From NCBI RefSeq assembly GCF_002313155.2, contig NZ_NWFK02000001.1, positions 2,418,001-2,482,000 of the forward strand: a stretch of DNA of 64,000 nt, given 5' to 3'. The notes beneath the pieces are model-generated. The model searched no databases. It had not been told where the DNA came from and saw only the letters and a list, made by a program, of their open reading frames with translations. Origin of the DNA: Psychrobacter sp. FDAARGOS_221 (GTDB taxonomy: Bacteria; Pseudomonadota; Gammaproteobacteria; Pseudomonadales; Moraxellaceae). A program made the translations under genes and the position numbers. Positions 1-7,364 of the stretch are shown here, piece by piece. Within the stretch, counting starts at the first letter, position 1. The number at the start of each line of letters is the position of its first letter.

Positions 1-583
1 CTGCTTCAACCGCAGGACGCACCAATAAGATACGTTCAATTTCGTTGCGCTCTAGCATATCAACGGCGCAAGCCACGGCCAGATATGTCTTACCGGTACC
101 GGCAGGGCCAACACCAAATGACACATCTGAGGTCAAGATTCGCTTCACATAACGCTGCTGATTGCCGCCGCGAGGAATGATTTTGCCCTTGCGTGTCTTA
201 AGCGCAATGCTGTCGTAATTGGCTTCAGCATCGTAAGCTTCTTCTGTGTCGTCATCCTCTGCTTCAGGCTTGGCTACAGACTTGGGTGAGGCGAAGCTAT
301 CGGCATCGCGTGACATACTGGCTTGGATGATTAAATGCAGTTCTTCTGGGCGAAGATCATCGGTGGTCTGTGCCTCATTGGCCAGCTTATTTAAGATAAA
401 GTCGCCACGCTCAACCGCGGTGAGGTCGCCGGATAAGATAAACTTATGTTGGCGTTGATTGATATGAATACCGAGGCGCTCTTGGATATATTTTAAATGG
501 TTGTTGAACTCACCCACTAAGGTTCTTAGCTGTGGTGTGGTCAAAAAATCTAAGTTAATTTTGCGTGTGACGGTGTCAGTCAA
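1..583 (-). CDS. PhoH-family ATPase (PhoL-like), 5' part, runs off window
   Basis: The gene is transcribed leftwards and its 3' part lies beyond base 1, so only about 194 residues are visible. No ATG fits; the likely start is TTG at 583-581, preceded by an AAAAGGA ribosome site 7 bases upstream. The protein begins LTDTVTRKINLDFL. A linker rich in Asp/Glu/Ala follows (about residues 115-135), then KTRKGKIIPRGGNQQRYV and the Walker A loop GVGPAGTGKTYLA, the hallmark of PhoH-like P-loop ATPases. Family members are cytoplasmic nucleotide-binding proteins, often next to ybeY and miaB and linked to RNA metabolism. miaB is not upstream here; ybeY could lie beyond the window edge. The family is clear, the exact function is not. 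Confidence 0.85.
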   Translation of the reverse strand, partial: MTDTVTRKINLDFLTTPQLRTLVGEFNNHLKYIQERLGIHINQRQHKFILSGDLTAVERGDFILNKLANEAQTTDDLRPEELHLIIQASMSRDADSFASPKSVAKPEAEDDDTEEAYDAEANYDSIALKTRKGKIIPRGGNQQRYVKRILTSDVSFGVGPAGTGKTYLAVACAVDMLERNEIERILLVRPAVEA

Positions 584-1196
584 GTGAGCATCCTTTTATT
601 TTTATGTCTATTTTAAAGTTTGTCTGTTATAAGTTGCTTGTTGCTCTTTATTATGGCTGTTCACTATTAAAATTCAAGTCATTAGCCGACTTTGATTGCA
701 GCCTTTTTGTAATATAGTCTGTGAGTGATGATACGGATGTGGTGTAAATAGTATTTAGCTGTCTTTAACAGATGATGGTCAGTGGTTAATCACTATTGGT
801 TGGCTTCATTATCAGTGTAAGCTATTAGTGTCAAACTTATATAAAAAACAATCAGCGCTATTCTGACTGTGCTGCATAAGTTACCTACGGTGTATTAAAG
901 TCTTTAATCAGGTAAGATATAGTCTATGAGTGGCAATATTTTGCATTGCGTCATCTATCTAGCAATAACAGCAGCACAATAAATAAAAATCCATCACAAA
1001 AAGTGAATGGCAAACCAAGCCACAGCTTAACTAACAACAACTGAAAAATAGCGATGTGATGCTGCACATTAGCGGCTATTACCATATACCATAATTTAAT
1101 TAAATAAATATACTAATCCATTAGATTTATCCGAATATCACTAACACTTAAATATAATTAATTATCGAACGTAACAATCAATATAAGGGGCAAACA
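584..1196. other. Intergenic region between divergent phoH-like gene and ubiH
   Basis: AT-rich, 613 bases, with no convincing ORF, tRNA or terminator. It must hold the divergent promoters of the phoH-like gene and ubiH. The ubiH ribosome site (AAGGGGC) is at the right edge. No repeat or clear operator was seen. Confidence 0.5.
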
Positions 1197-2612
1197 ATGA
1201 TAAGAGGCAAAAGCAGAACAGCACCCAAAGCCAGTCGTGGCATTCAAGCAGCGACAGCAGCCAGTCATTCACAAAATGATCAACCACTACAGGCCGCTCA
1301 AATCTCTGAGCCAACAAACGTAGCAAGCCATACCATTACATCTGAAGAGCAAACCACGCACAAACAAGCCATCACTGAACAAACTGTACTCATTGTTGGC
1401 GGCGGACATGTGGGCTTATCTTTTGCGCTATTGTTGGCCAACCAAGGCATTGCCAGCACCTTACTTGAGAAAAATACTTATCCCAAAATTAGTCCCAAAG
1501 ACGATGCACAGCGCACCCATTATTTAGACAGCCGTAACACTGCCTTATCACGACGTACGGTACAAATTTATCAAGAAATTGGTCTCTGGGATGAGCTGCA
1601 AAGCCATGCTTGCCGTATCGATGCGGTACAAATCAGTGAGCAAGGTAGCTTTGGTGCGGCTCAGCTTAAAAAAGAAGAAGAAAAAGTCGAATCCTTTGGT
1701 CAAGTGATGGAAAACGCTTGGCTTGGTCGTAAGCTGTTATTAGCGGTGCAGCAAAACCCATTAATTACCTTGATTGATGGTGCCAGTGTCACCGAAGTGA
1801 CTCAATCTGACAGCAGTGCCAGTATTATCTATGACATCGATGCCGCCAAACAGCAGACGTTAAGCGCTGATGTGGTGGTCGCCTGTGATGGTCGTGATTC
1901 GACAGTACGCAATCTGCTAAATATCGGTACCAAAGACTACGATTATGGACAATCTGCCATTGTGGGTGTGGTGCAAACCGATAAGCCGCATGAGCATGTG
2001 GCCATTGAGCGCTTTAGTCCGGCAGGCCCACTGGCAGTATTGCCATTAACCGATGCAGATGGTGATGGTAACAACCCAATACAGGCAGGCTATCGTCGCT
2101 CTGTGGTGTGGGTGTGCAAAAGCGGGGAAGAGCAGCAATATCTGGACGATGATGCGTTATTCTTGGCAACCTTGCAGCAAGCCTTTGGTCAGCGTGCTGG
2201 GCGCTTTGTCAAAGCCGGTCGACGTGGCGCTTATCCATTAACGCGAGTATTGGCCAAGCAGCAAGTAGATGGTCGCGTGGTGATTATGGGTAATGCAGCA
2301 CACACCTTGCATCCTGTCGCTGGTCAAGGCTTTAACCTGTGTATGCGTGATGCTCACGTGTTGGCCAAAATGTTAGCTAATCAGGTGCTCAGAGGCGAGG
2401 ATATTGGTGATGCACAAATGCTGAAAAAATATGAGCAGGCGCGTCAGACCGACCAAAAACGAGTGATTCGCTTCTGCGATGCTGTAGTGCATGGTTTCAC
2501 TCATCCGAACCCTGCAGTGAAGCTGGCACGTAATGTAGCATTGCTTGCCTTTGATAAACTGCCACATGTGAAGCCTTTGGTCGCCACTTATGCGATGGGA
2601 TTAAAGTCTTAG
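1197..2612 (+). CDS. ubiH: UbiH-type FAD-dependent ubiquinone biosynthesis hydroxylase
   Basis: Class A flavoprotein monooxygenase of the UbiH/UbiF/COQ6 family, which hydroxylates the ring of ubiquinone precursors at the inner membrane. The dinucleotide-binding motif is at residues 65-80 (VLIVGGGHVGLSFALLLA), the DG motif is CDGRDSTVRNL, and the second FAD motif is GNAAHTLHPVAGQGFNL. The GNAA form, rather than GDAA, and the C-terminus ending in an MGLKS-type tail resemble E. coli UbiH more than UbiF or UbiI. About 60 residues of low-complexity Ala/Gln/Thr sequence precede the FAD domain and are absent from E. coli UbiH. The start is supported by AAGGGGC upstream of ATG. A second family member follows at 2794, as is common for this pathway. 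The exact ring position modified is inferred. Confidence 0.85.
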   Translation: MIRGKSRTAPKASRGIQAATAASHSQNDQPLQAAQISEPTNVASHTITSEEQTTHKQAITEQTVLIVGGGHVGLSFALLLANQGIASTLLEKNTYPKISPKDDAQRTHYLDSRNTALSRRTVQIYQEIGLWDELQSHACRIDAVQISEQGSFGAAQLKKEEEKVESFGQVMENAWLGRKLLLAVQQNPLITLIDGASVTEVTQSDSSASIIYDIDAAKQQTLSADVVVACDGRDSTVRNLLNIGTKDYDYGQSAIVGVVQTDKPHEHVAIERFSPAGPLAVLPLTDADGDGNNPIQAGYRRSVVWVCKSGEEQQYLDDDALFLATLQQAFGQRAGRFVKAGRRGAYPLTRVLAKQQVDGRVVIMGNAAHTLHPVAGQGFNLCMRDAHVLAKMLANQVLRGEDIGDAQMLKKYEQARQTDQKRVIRFCDAVVHGFTHPNPAVKLARNVALLAFDKLPHVKPLVATYAMGLKS

Positions 2613-2793
2613 TATCAGTTTAAGCATAATTAGCGTAATCATCAGCAGTGCACGAAGCATTTAACCTGAGTGATCGCTTTGGCCCAGATTTTATTAGATA
2701 ATTTAGTTGAGTAAATGGCTTATTTATTCAGTAGATTCTTTAACGTTTTGGGCTTAAGTCTGATTTAACCTTTTTTAATTTTCCAAGTTTTGG

Positions 2794-4071
2794 ATGGCTT
2801 TTATGGCAACAGTAACCGCAACAAATACCCTAATAATAGGTGGTGGCATCGTCGGCGCCACATTGGCACTAAAGCTGGCGCAGCAGCAACAGCAAGTGAC
2901 CTTGATCGATGCGCGACCTAAGCTGAGTGAGGCACAGTGGCAAGATAAACTGGCGCAGCGTGATGCCCGGGTGTTTGCATTAAGTATCGCCAGTATTGAG
3001 CTGCTAAAACAGGTAGGCGCTTGGCAGCTAATTAGCCAGTCTGGGCGCAAAGCCGATTACACCCAAATGCAGGTGTGGCAGCAAGACGGTAAAGGCGAGT
3101 TAAAGTTCGGTGATGAAGAGTTGCCGCAGCTACTGGGCAGTATGGTTGAGCCATTTGTCATTGAGCATGCGTTATATCAGCGCATGCAACATGAATCAGT
3201 GGCGCCATATTTGACGGTGATTAGTGGTCATAAAGTCACTGAGCTTGATTGGTTTGGCGCTCAGCAAGGCTATCAAGTGCGTCTCGATAGTGGGGATACC
3301 TATCGTGCCAAGCTGCTTATTGGCGCCGATGGGCGTGGCTCAATGGTGCGTCAGCAAGCCAGTATTCAGTTGGACACATTAGATTATAAACAGATTGCTA
3401 TTTGCTGCGCTATTAACACCGAGCAGCCGCATCAAGCAACTGCGCGACAGCTGATGTTACCGACGGGTACTTTGGCCTTATTGCCACTGGCAGATATTAC
3501 TGACGATGACAAAGCGCATCCGCAGCACTGGCAATCCGTGGTGTGGAGCTTACCGAGCAATCGAGCGCTTGAGCTACTAGACTTGGTCAAAGAGGGTGAT
3601 GTTGAGACCTTGCGTTATGAGTTGGCAGCAGCCAGTCAGTATGCACTCGGCGATATCAAACAGATAGAATCTATTGCCAGCTTCCCGCTAACCGCGCAGC
3701 AGGCTAAGCACTATGTCAAAGATAACTTGGTCTTGATTGGTGATGCGGCACATGGCGTGCATCCGCTGGCAGGTCAAGGTTTAAACTTAGGCATGCTTGA
3801 TGTCTCAGCGCTAGTTGAAGTGCTGATGACAGATTATCAGCGCAGTGGTGGCAGAAGTTGGGGTGAGCTTGCGACCTTGCGTCAATATGAGCGCAATCGT
3901 CGTCCTCACAATAGTGTGATGATGCACAGTTTTTCGATTATGAATGGATTGTTCGCAGGGGACTTTGCGGCACTTCGTCCTGTGCAGCAAATTCGCAGTG
4001 AAGGCATGTATCGTGTGGGTAAGATTAAACCATTAATGCGATTCTTTACCCAGAAGGCGAGTGGGCTGTAA
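2794..4071 (+). CDS. UbiF/UbiI/COQ6-family FAD-dependent hydroxylase
   Basis: Second flavin hydroxylase of ubiquinone biosynthesis. The FAD motif TLIIGGGIVGATLALKLA is near residues 13-30, the DG motif reads GADGRGSMVRQ, and the C-terminal motif is GDAAHGVHPLAGQGLNLG. The tail (RRPHNSVMMHSFSIMNGLF) resembles the UbiF/UbiI branch. The sequence does not separate the C5 and C6 hydroxylase roles. Two ATGs (2794 and 2803) are possible; neither has a strong ribosome site. Its stop codon directly abuts the ATG of the next gene (TAAATG at 4069-4074), so the two are probably translationally coupled. Confidence 0.85.
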   Translation: MAFMATVTATNTLIIGGGIVGATLALKLAQQQQQVTLIDARPKLSEAQWQDKLAQRDARVFALSIASIELLKQVGAWQLISQSGRKADYTQMQVWQQDGKGELKFGDEELPQLLGSMVEPFVIEHALYQRMQHESVAPYLTVISGHKVTELDWFGAQQGYQVRLDSGDTYRAKLLIGADGRGSMVRQQASIQLDTLDYKQIAICCAINTEQPHQATARQLMLPTGTLALLPLADITDDDKAHPQHWQSVVWSLPSNRALELLDLVKEGDVETLRYELAAASQYALGDIKQIESIASFPLTAQQAKHYVKDNLVLIGDAAHGVHPLAGQGLNLGMLDVSALVEVLMTDYQRSGGRSWGELATLRQYERNRRPHNSVMMHSFSIMNGLFAGDFAALRPVQQIRSEGMYRVGKIKPLMRFFTQKASGL

Positions 4072-4716
4072 ATGAAATCTTCATCATTAATTTCAGTCGC
4101 TATTTTAAATATTAGTCTGTTAAGTCTGGTTGGCTGTCAGACTGTGCCAATAGATACAGATACAGATAGTCCAAAAGAGATAGTGACTACTTCTACTGAT
4201 TCAAGTCAGTTAGACAGTGATGGAGATGGCGTGCCTGATATCAATGATGAGTGTCCGAACACACCGTTTAATATGGTCGTTGACCCAAATGGTTGCCCAG
4301 CGTCTTTATTGCCAAAAGAGGGCTCGGTTCGTTCAGAGTTTAGAGCTTTTTATGATACTAATAGCAGCGAAATTAAAAGTAAATATATAGAAGAGTTAGA
4401 CCGCTGGGCTAAGAAGATGGATGAATATCCTGACGCTTATATGTTAATCGAAGCTCATATTTCTGAGCCAGAAGCAAACCTTGAAGAGAATGCATCGCAT
4501 CAGACACTAGCTTTAGCTCGAGTAGAAGGTATTAAAAACTACCTCATTCAAAAGCATAATATTGATCCCAATCGTATTAGAATTTATACCTACAGTGCAG
4601 AAAGGCCTATTGCTCCAAATGATGATGCCGAAGGGGTTAAGCTGAATCAACGTGTGTATGCTGTGATTGATAATGGTGATTACTTTATACATGATATTTT
4701 GAAGATTGAAGATTGA
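4072..4716 (+). CDS. OmpA-like lipoprotein with thrombospondin type 3-like repeat
   Basis: A 214-residue predicted lipoprotein. The signal peptide has a lipobox ending LSLVGC (Cys22). A Thr/Asp/Ser-rich tether follows, then the calcium-binding TSP3-like segment DSDGDGVPDINDECPNTP (about residues 49-66). The rest resembles an OmpA C-terminal domain: FYDTNSSEIKSKYIEEL would correspond to its start, and LALARVEGIKNYLIQKH to the helix carrying the peptidoglycan-binding residues. The canonical NxR signature is degenerate (KLNQRVY). It starts immediately after the upstream hydroxylase stop. Likely located in the outer membrane facing the periplasm. Its stop lies inside a heptanucleotide tandem repeat. 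Confidence 0.75.
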   Translation: MKSSSLISVAILNISLLSLVGCQTVPIDTDTDSPKEIVTTSTDSSQLDSDGDGVPDINDECPNTPFNMVVDPNGCPASLLPKEGSVRSEFRAFYDTNSSEIKSKYIEELDRWAKKMDEYPDAYMLIEAHISEPEANLEENASHQTLALARVEGIKNYLIQKHNIDPNRIRIYTYSAERPIAPNDDAEGVKLNQRVYAVIDNGDYFIHDILKIED

Positions 4717-4742
4717 AGATTGAAGATTGAAGATTGAAGATA
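4701..4742. repeat. Heptanucleotide tandem repeat (GAAGATT x5 plus GAAGATA)
   Basis: Six head-to-tail copies of a 7-base unit, the last ending in A, span the stop codon of the OmpA-like gene. The TGA is formed at 4714-4716, within the first 2.3 units, so gain or loss of later units would not change the protein. It would only change the distance to the next gene. Confidence 0.95.
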
Positions 4743-4814
4743 ATTAACAGCCTTCTAGCACTAAAGCGGGCAAAGCCATATAGCGAGCAAAATCATATAG
4801 AAAGGAACCTTTAT

Positions 4815-5597
4815 ATGCAGCATATCTTAGTCGATTATGAAAGCATCCAGCCGACCAGTATTAAGCTATTAGATTCGAAAGACTGTCATGTTTGGCTGTT
4901 TTTAGGGGTGCAGCAGCAAAAGAATCTGCCCCTGGCCTTGGTTGAATCGCTGTTAGAGTTCCAATCGAAAAATATTCATATTATTAAAATGCCTTATTCT
5001 GGCAAAAACGCACTCGACTTGTACTTGGCTTATCATTTAGGTCATATCTTAGCGCTTGATCCAAAAGCCAATATTCAGGTGCTGGCGCGTGATGGCGGTT
5101 ACGATAAGCTGATTGATCACTTAAATCAAAGTGAGGTGCTCTCTAATGTCATTCGTGTGGCAGAGACAGTCAAACAACTGACTTATAACCACGAACCCAA
5201 GTCCAAAAATAAGCACAGTACAGCAGAAAAGCAAGAGGCGCCAGTTGATTTAGCAAAAGACAGCAAGCCAATCAAAAGCCAGCAGCCAGATCCTAGTCGT
5301 CCAAAAGATAAGGACAAAAGCAATAAAGCTAATAAAAAAGCAAAGCGTAAAGATCAAGACAAAGCACAAAAGAAACGCTTAAAGAAGCAGTATAAAAAAT
5401 CTTATAAACGCGCGGTTGCCTTACTTGAAAAGCAAACTGCAAACTCAAGACCTAAAAATAAACAGAGTCTGACTAACTTTTTACAAAGTAAACTGCCAGA
5501 ATGCCAGCCAGATATGATCGCAAAGATAATCAAAAAACTGGCTAAAAAGCAGCTGATTCGCATAGAGAAGGGTAATAGCGTCCATTATAGTCTATAG
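4815..5597 (+). CDS. PIN-like domain protein with Lys-rich linker and C-terminal helical domain
   Basis: The start is placed at ATG 4815 because AAAGGAAC lies just upstream; an in-frame ATG at 4734 lies next to the heptamer repeat and lacks a ribosome site. The 260-residue protein opens HILVDYESIQPTSIKLL, with acidic residues at the positions of a PIN/NYN-type nuclease core, and continues through DLYLAYHLGHIL and VLARDGGYDKLIDHL, where further Asp residues could complete a metal site. A highly basic Lys-rich linker (about residues 135-205) could bind nucleic acid. A C-terminal region of about 45 residues (FLQSKLPECQPDMIAKIIKKL) looks like a small helical or winged-helix domain. Nuclease activity is inferred, not shown. 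Confidence 0.6.
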   Translation: MQHILVDYESIQPTSIKLLDSKDCHVWLFLGVQQQKNLPLALVESLLEFQSKNIHIIKMPYSGKNALDLYLAYHLGHILALDPKANIQVLARDGGYDKLIDHLNQSEVLSNVIRVAETVKQLTYNHEPKSKNKHSTAEKQEAPVDLAKDSKPIKSQQPDPSRPKDKDKSNKANKKAKRKDQDKAQKKRLKKQYKKSYKRAVALLEKQTANSRPKNKQSLTNFLQSKLPECQPDMIAKIIKKLAKKQLIRIEKGNSVHYSL

Positions 5598-5660
5598 TAG
5601 GGTTACAGGTATTACCCCAATCACGATATTAAGCGCTGTTCAACCGGCCTAAGGCAATCC

Positions 5661-6005
5661 ATGCACATCCCCAAATACTGGGCACAACATACACAGCGCT
5701 TTGAGCAGTCCAACCAATCTGCTCATACCAGACCGATGAGCATCACACGCTATGGCTGGTCAGCGAATAGCAAAAGTGACGCAATCACTCATGCCAAACA
5801 GCGCGTTGTTCAAGCGCATACTCAAAAGCTAGAACAGAGCCCATCTACTCGGTTAGTCGCTTGGCAAGTTTGGTTATGTGTAATAGCCGCCATGCTATTG
5901 GTAGTTATCATTGCTTTGTTTTCACTGTCTTGGCTATGGCTTATTTTATTTTTAGGCGTCGCAAAAGCGGTATTGTGGTGGCAAGATAGAGACAATGCTT
6001 ATTAA
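5661..6005 (+). CDS. Small hypothetical protein with two hydrophobic segments
   Basis: 114 residues. The N-terminal half is soluble, polar and rich in His, Gln and Ser. The C-terminal half has a strongly hydrophobic stretch (about residues 68-105) long enough for two membrane passes, and ends WWQDRDNAY. The ribosome site is weak (TAAGG 8 bases before ATG). No family function recognised. It lies 63 bases after the PIN-like gene on the same strand and may be cotranscribed. Confidence 0.55.
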   Translation: MHIPKYWAQHTQRFEQSNQSAHTRPMSITRYGWSANSKSDAITHAKQRVVQAHTQKLEQSPSTRLVAWQVWLCVIAAMLLVVIIALFSLSWLWLILFLGVAKAVLWWQDRDNAY

Positions 6006-6076
6006 TGAGGGGCTGTGATAAAGTCTAGTGACAGGGACTGATAGCCAGTCTATAGAAACCAGCTGCTGCAACAAGT

Positions 6077-7003
6077 CTACCCAAACGATGCAAACACCAC
6101 CATCAACACTGGGGCGACAATATTAATAATAAAGCCAAAGCTAATCGCTAATGGCACAATGCCAAGCCCGCCAGATTGTTGAATGATAGGCAACGTAAAG
6201 TCCAAACTGGTTGCACCGCCTAGACCGACAGCAGCGGAAGGCGTCTTACGCATAAATAGCGGAATAAATAACAGCGCAAAGAACTCACGAACCAGATCGT
6301 TAAATAAGGCGACACTGCCCCAGACAGCCCCATACGCATCAGTCATTACAATCGCTGATAGTGAGTACCAGCCAAAGCCAGAAGCCAGCGCTAGACTTTG
6401 AGTTAACGATACTTCAGAGAATAACAGTGAAAAAACCACGCCACCTAGTAGAACCGATAAGGTAAAAATCATACTGGTTTGCATACCACGCTTGCTCAGC
6501 AGTACTTCTTTTAGGGTAATTCCTGACCCTTTTAAGCCAATACCGACTAATAAAATAAGCACCATCAGCAGCCAAGTCATCGAATTACTTGGTGGCATAT
6601 AGCTTTCTGGTAAAAATACGCCAATTACATATCCTATGACCACACAGCATACCTGTACCAGACTGCCTCGAATACTAACCTTTGGCGCAGCATGGCTGTT
6701 ATTGCCCAAAGGTTGCCAAGGTTTAAGACGGTCAAATATCATCAGCGCAACCAAACCAAAACCAATGGTCAGAACCGACAAAACGCTGACATAGAGCATG
6801 ATATCGCCAATTTGGCTGCCCAGTCCTTCAACTTGTGCCAGCTCAATACCAATTAAAGTCAGAATAATATAGACCAAATAGCTGAGCCCCTTATCAGCGT
6901 AGTGCACCAGCTTGGTATTCAATGGCAAGGCAAAACCAATGAAGAGGGGAGCAAGTACTAAAACTAGAGTGACAAAGTTTTGCATGTTTTCAGGTATGGA
7001 CAT
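6077..7003 (-). CDS. lysO: LysO-family (DUF340/YbjE) lysine exporter
   Basis: A 308-residue polytopic membrane protein of about eight hydrophobic segments. The C-terminal half matches the LysO/YbjE pattern: ASGFGWYSLSAIVMTDAYG, then FNDLVREFFALLFIP, then LGGATSLDFTLPIIQQSGG. E. coli LysO exports L-lysine and thialysine across the inner membrane. Full length for the family. Ribosome sites for both possible starts (M1 and M7) are weak. It converges with the upstream plus-strand gene. A 58-base copy of the dispersed palindromic repeat lies 200 bases upstream of its start. No lysine riboswitch was recognised. Confidence 0.85.
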   Translation of the reverse strand: MSIPENMQNFVTLVLVLAPLFIGFALPLNTKLVHYADKGLSYLVYIILTLIGIELAQVEGLGSQIGDIMLYVSVLSVLTIGFGLVALMIFDRLKPWQPLGNNSHAAPKVSIRGSLVQVCCVVIGYVIGVFLPESYMPPSNSMTWLLMVLILLVGIGLKGSGITLKEVLLSKRGMQTSMIFTLSVLLGGVVFSLLFSEVSLTQSLALASGFGWYSLSAIVMTDAYGAVWGSVALFNDLVREFFALLFIPLFMRKTPSAAVGLGGATSLDFTLPIIQQSGGLGIVPLAISFGFIINIVAPVLMVVFASFG

Positions 7004-7202
7004 AGCAGCGGCACGCAGGCAAAAGGTTTCTGTGTAAGCGGCAAGAAGTCGGAAAGAGGCTGTATTGGTTTAGAAAGTGATATCTGCTAGTCGCTAACGA
7101 TAGGTAGGCATTCGTTATTAAGGAGTAAGCTAAGCAGTAAAGTTAATACAGTTCCAGCAGTAAATCCGTACTCACAAGGCAGTGACGTCAGTGGTTGATG
7201 AT

Positions 7203-7260
7203 ATAGTCAGCGAACGACTAAAGGGTTACGGTGTTAACCATTTTAGATCTGTTTAACTAT
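7203..7260. repeat. Dispersed palindromic repeat, short (internally deleted) copy
   Basis: Begins ATAGTCAGCGAA and ends TTTAACTAT. The two ends are imperfect inverted repeats meeting at GGTTACGGTGTTAACC. The 105-base copies at 19373 and 61699 share both ends but carry about 45 extra bases in the middle. Confidence 0.75.
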
Positions 7261-7300
7261 AAATAAAAACCGAACTGCCGATTCTATCACAGCTGACAAA

Positions 7301-7333
7301 AAAAAGAGAAAACCAAGTTGGTTTTCTCTTTTT
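7301..7333 (-). terminator. Rho-independent terminator downstream of nadB
   Basis: Perfect 14-base stem (AAAAAGAGAAAACC with GGTTTTCTCTTTTT) and a 5-base loop, with T-runs on both strands. It lies about 30 bases past the nadB stop and would work in either direction. Confidence 0.85.
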
Positions 7334-7364
7334 CCATCACTTAAACCGTTCACAAAATGGCTTA

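Larger units (their letters stand above)
7004..7364. other. Intergenic region with nadB terminator and short palindromic repeat
   Basis: 361 bases between the start of lysO and the end of nadB, both on the minus strand. It holds the 58-base repeat copy (7203-7260) and the nadB terminator (7301-7333). The lysO promoter should lie between about 7004 and 7200. Confidence 0.6.

Noticed and set aside
4701..4742. Phase variation of the OmpA-like lipoprotein by heptamer slippage
   Set aside because: The stop codon forms within the first three units, so changing the number of later units does not alter the protein.
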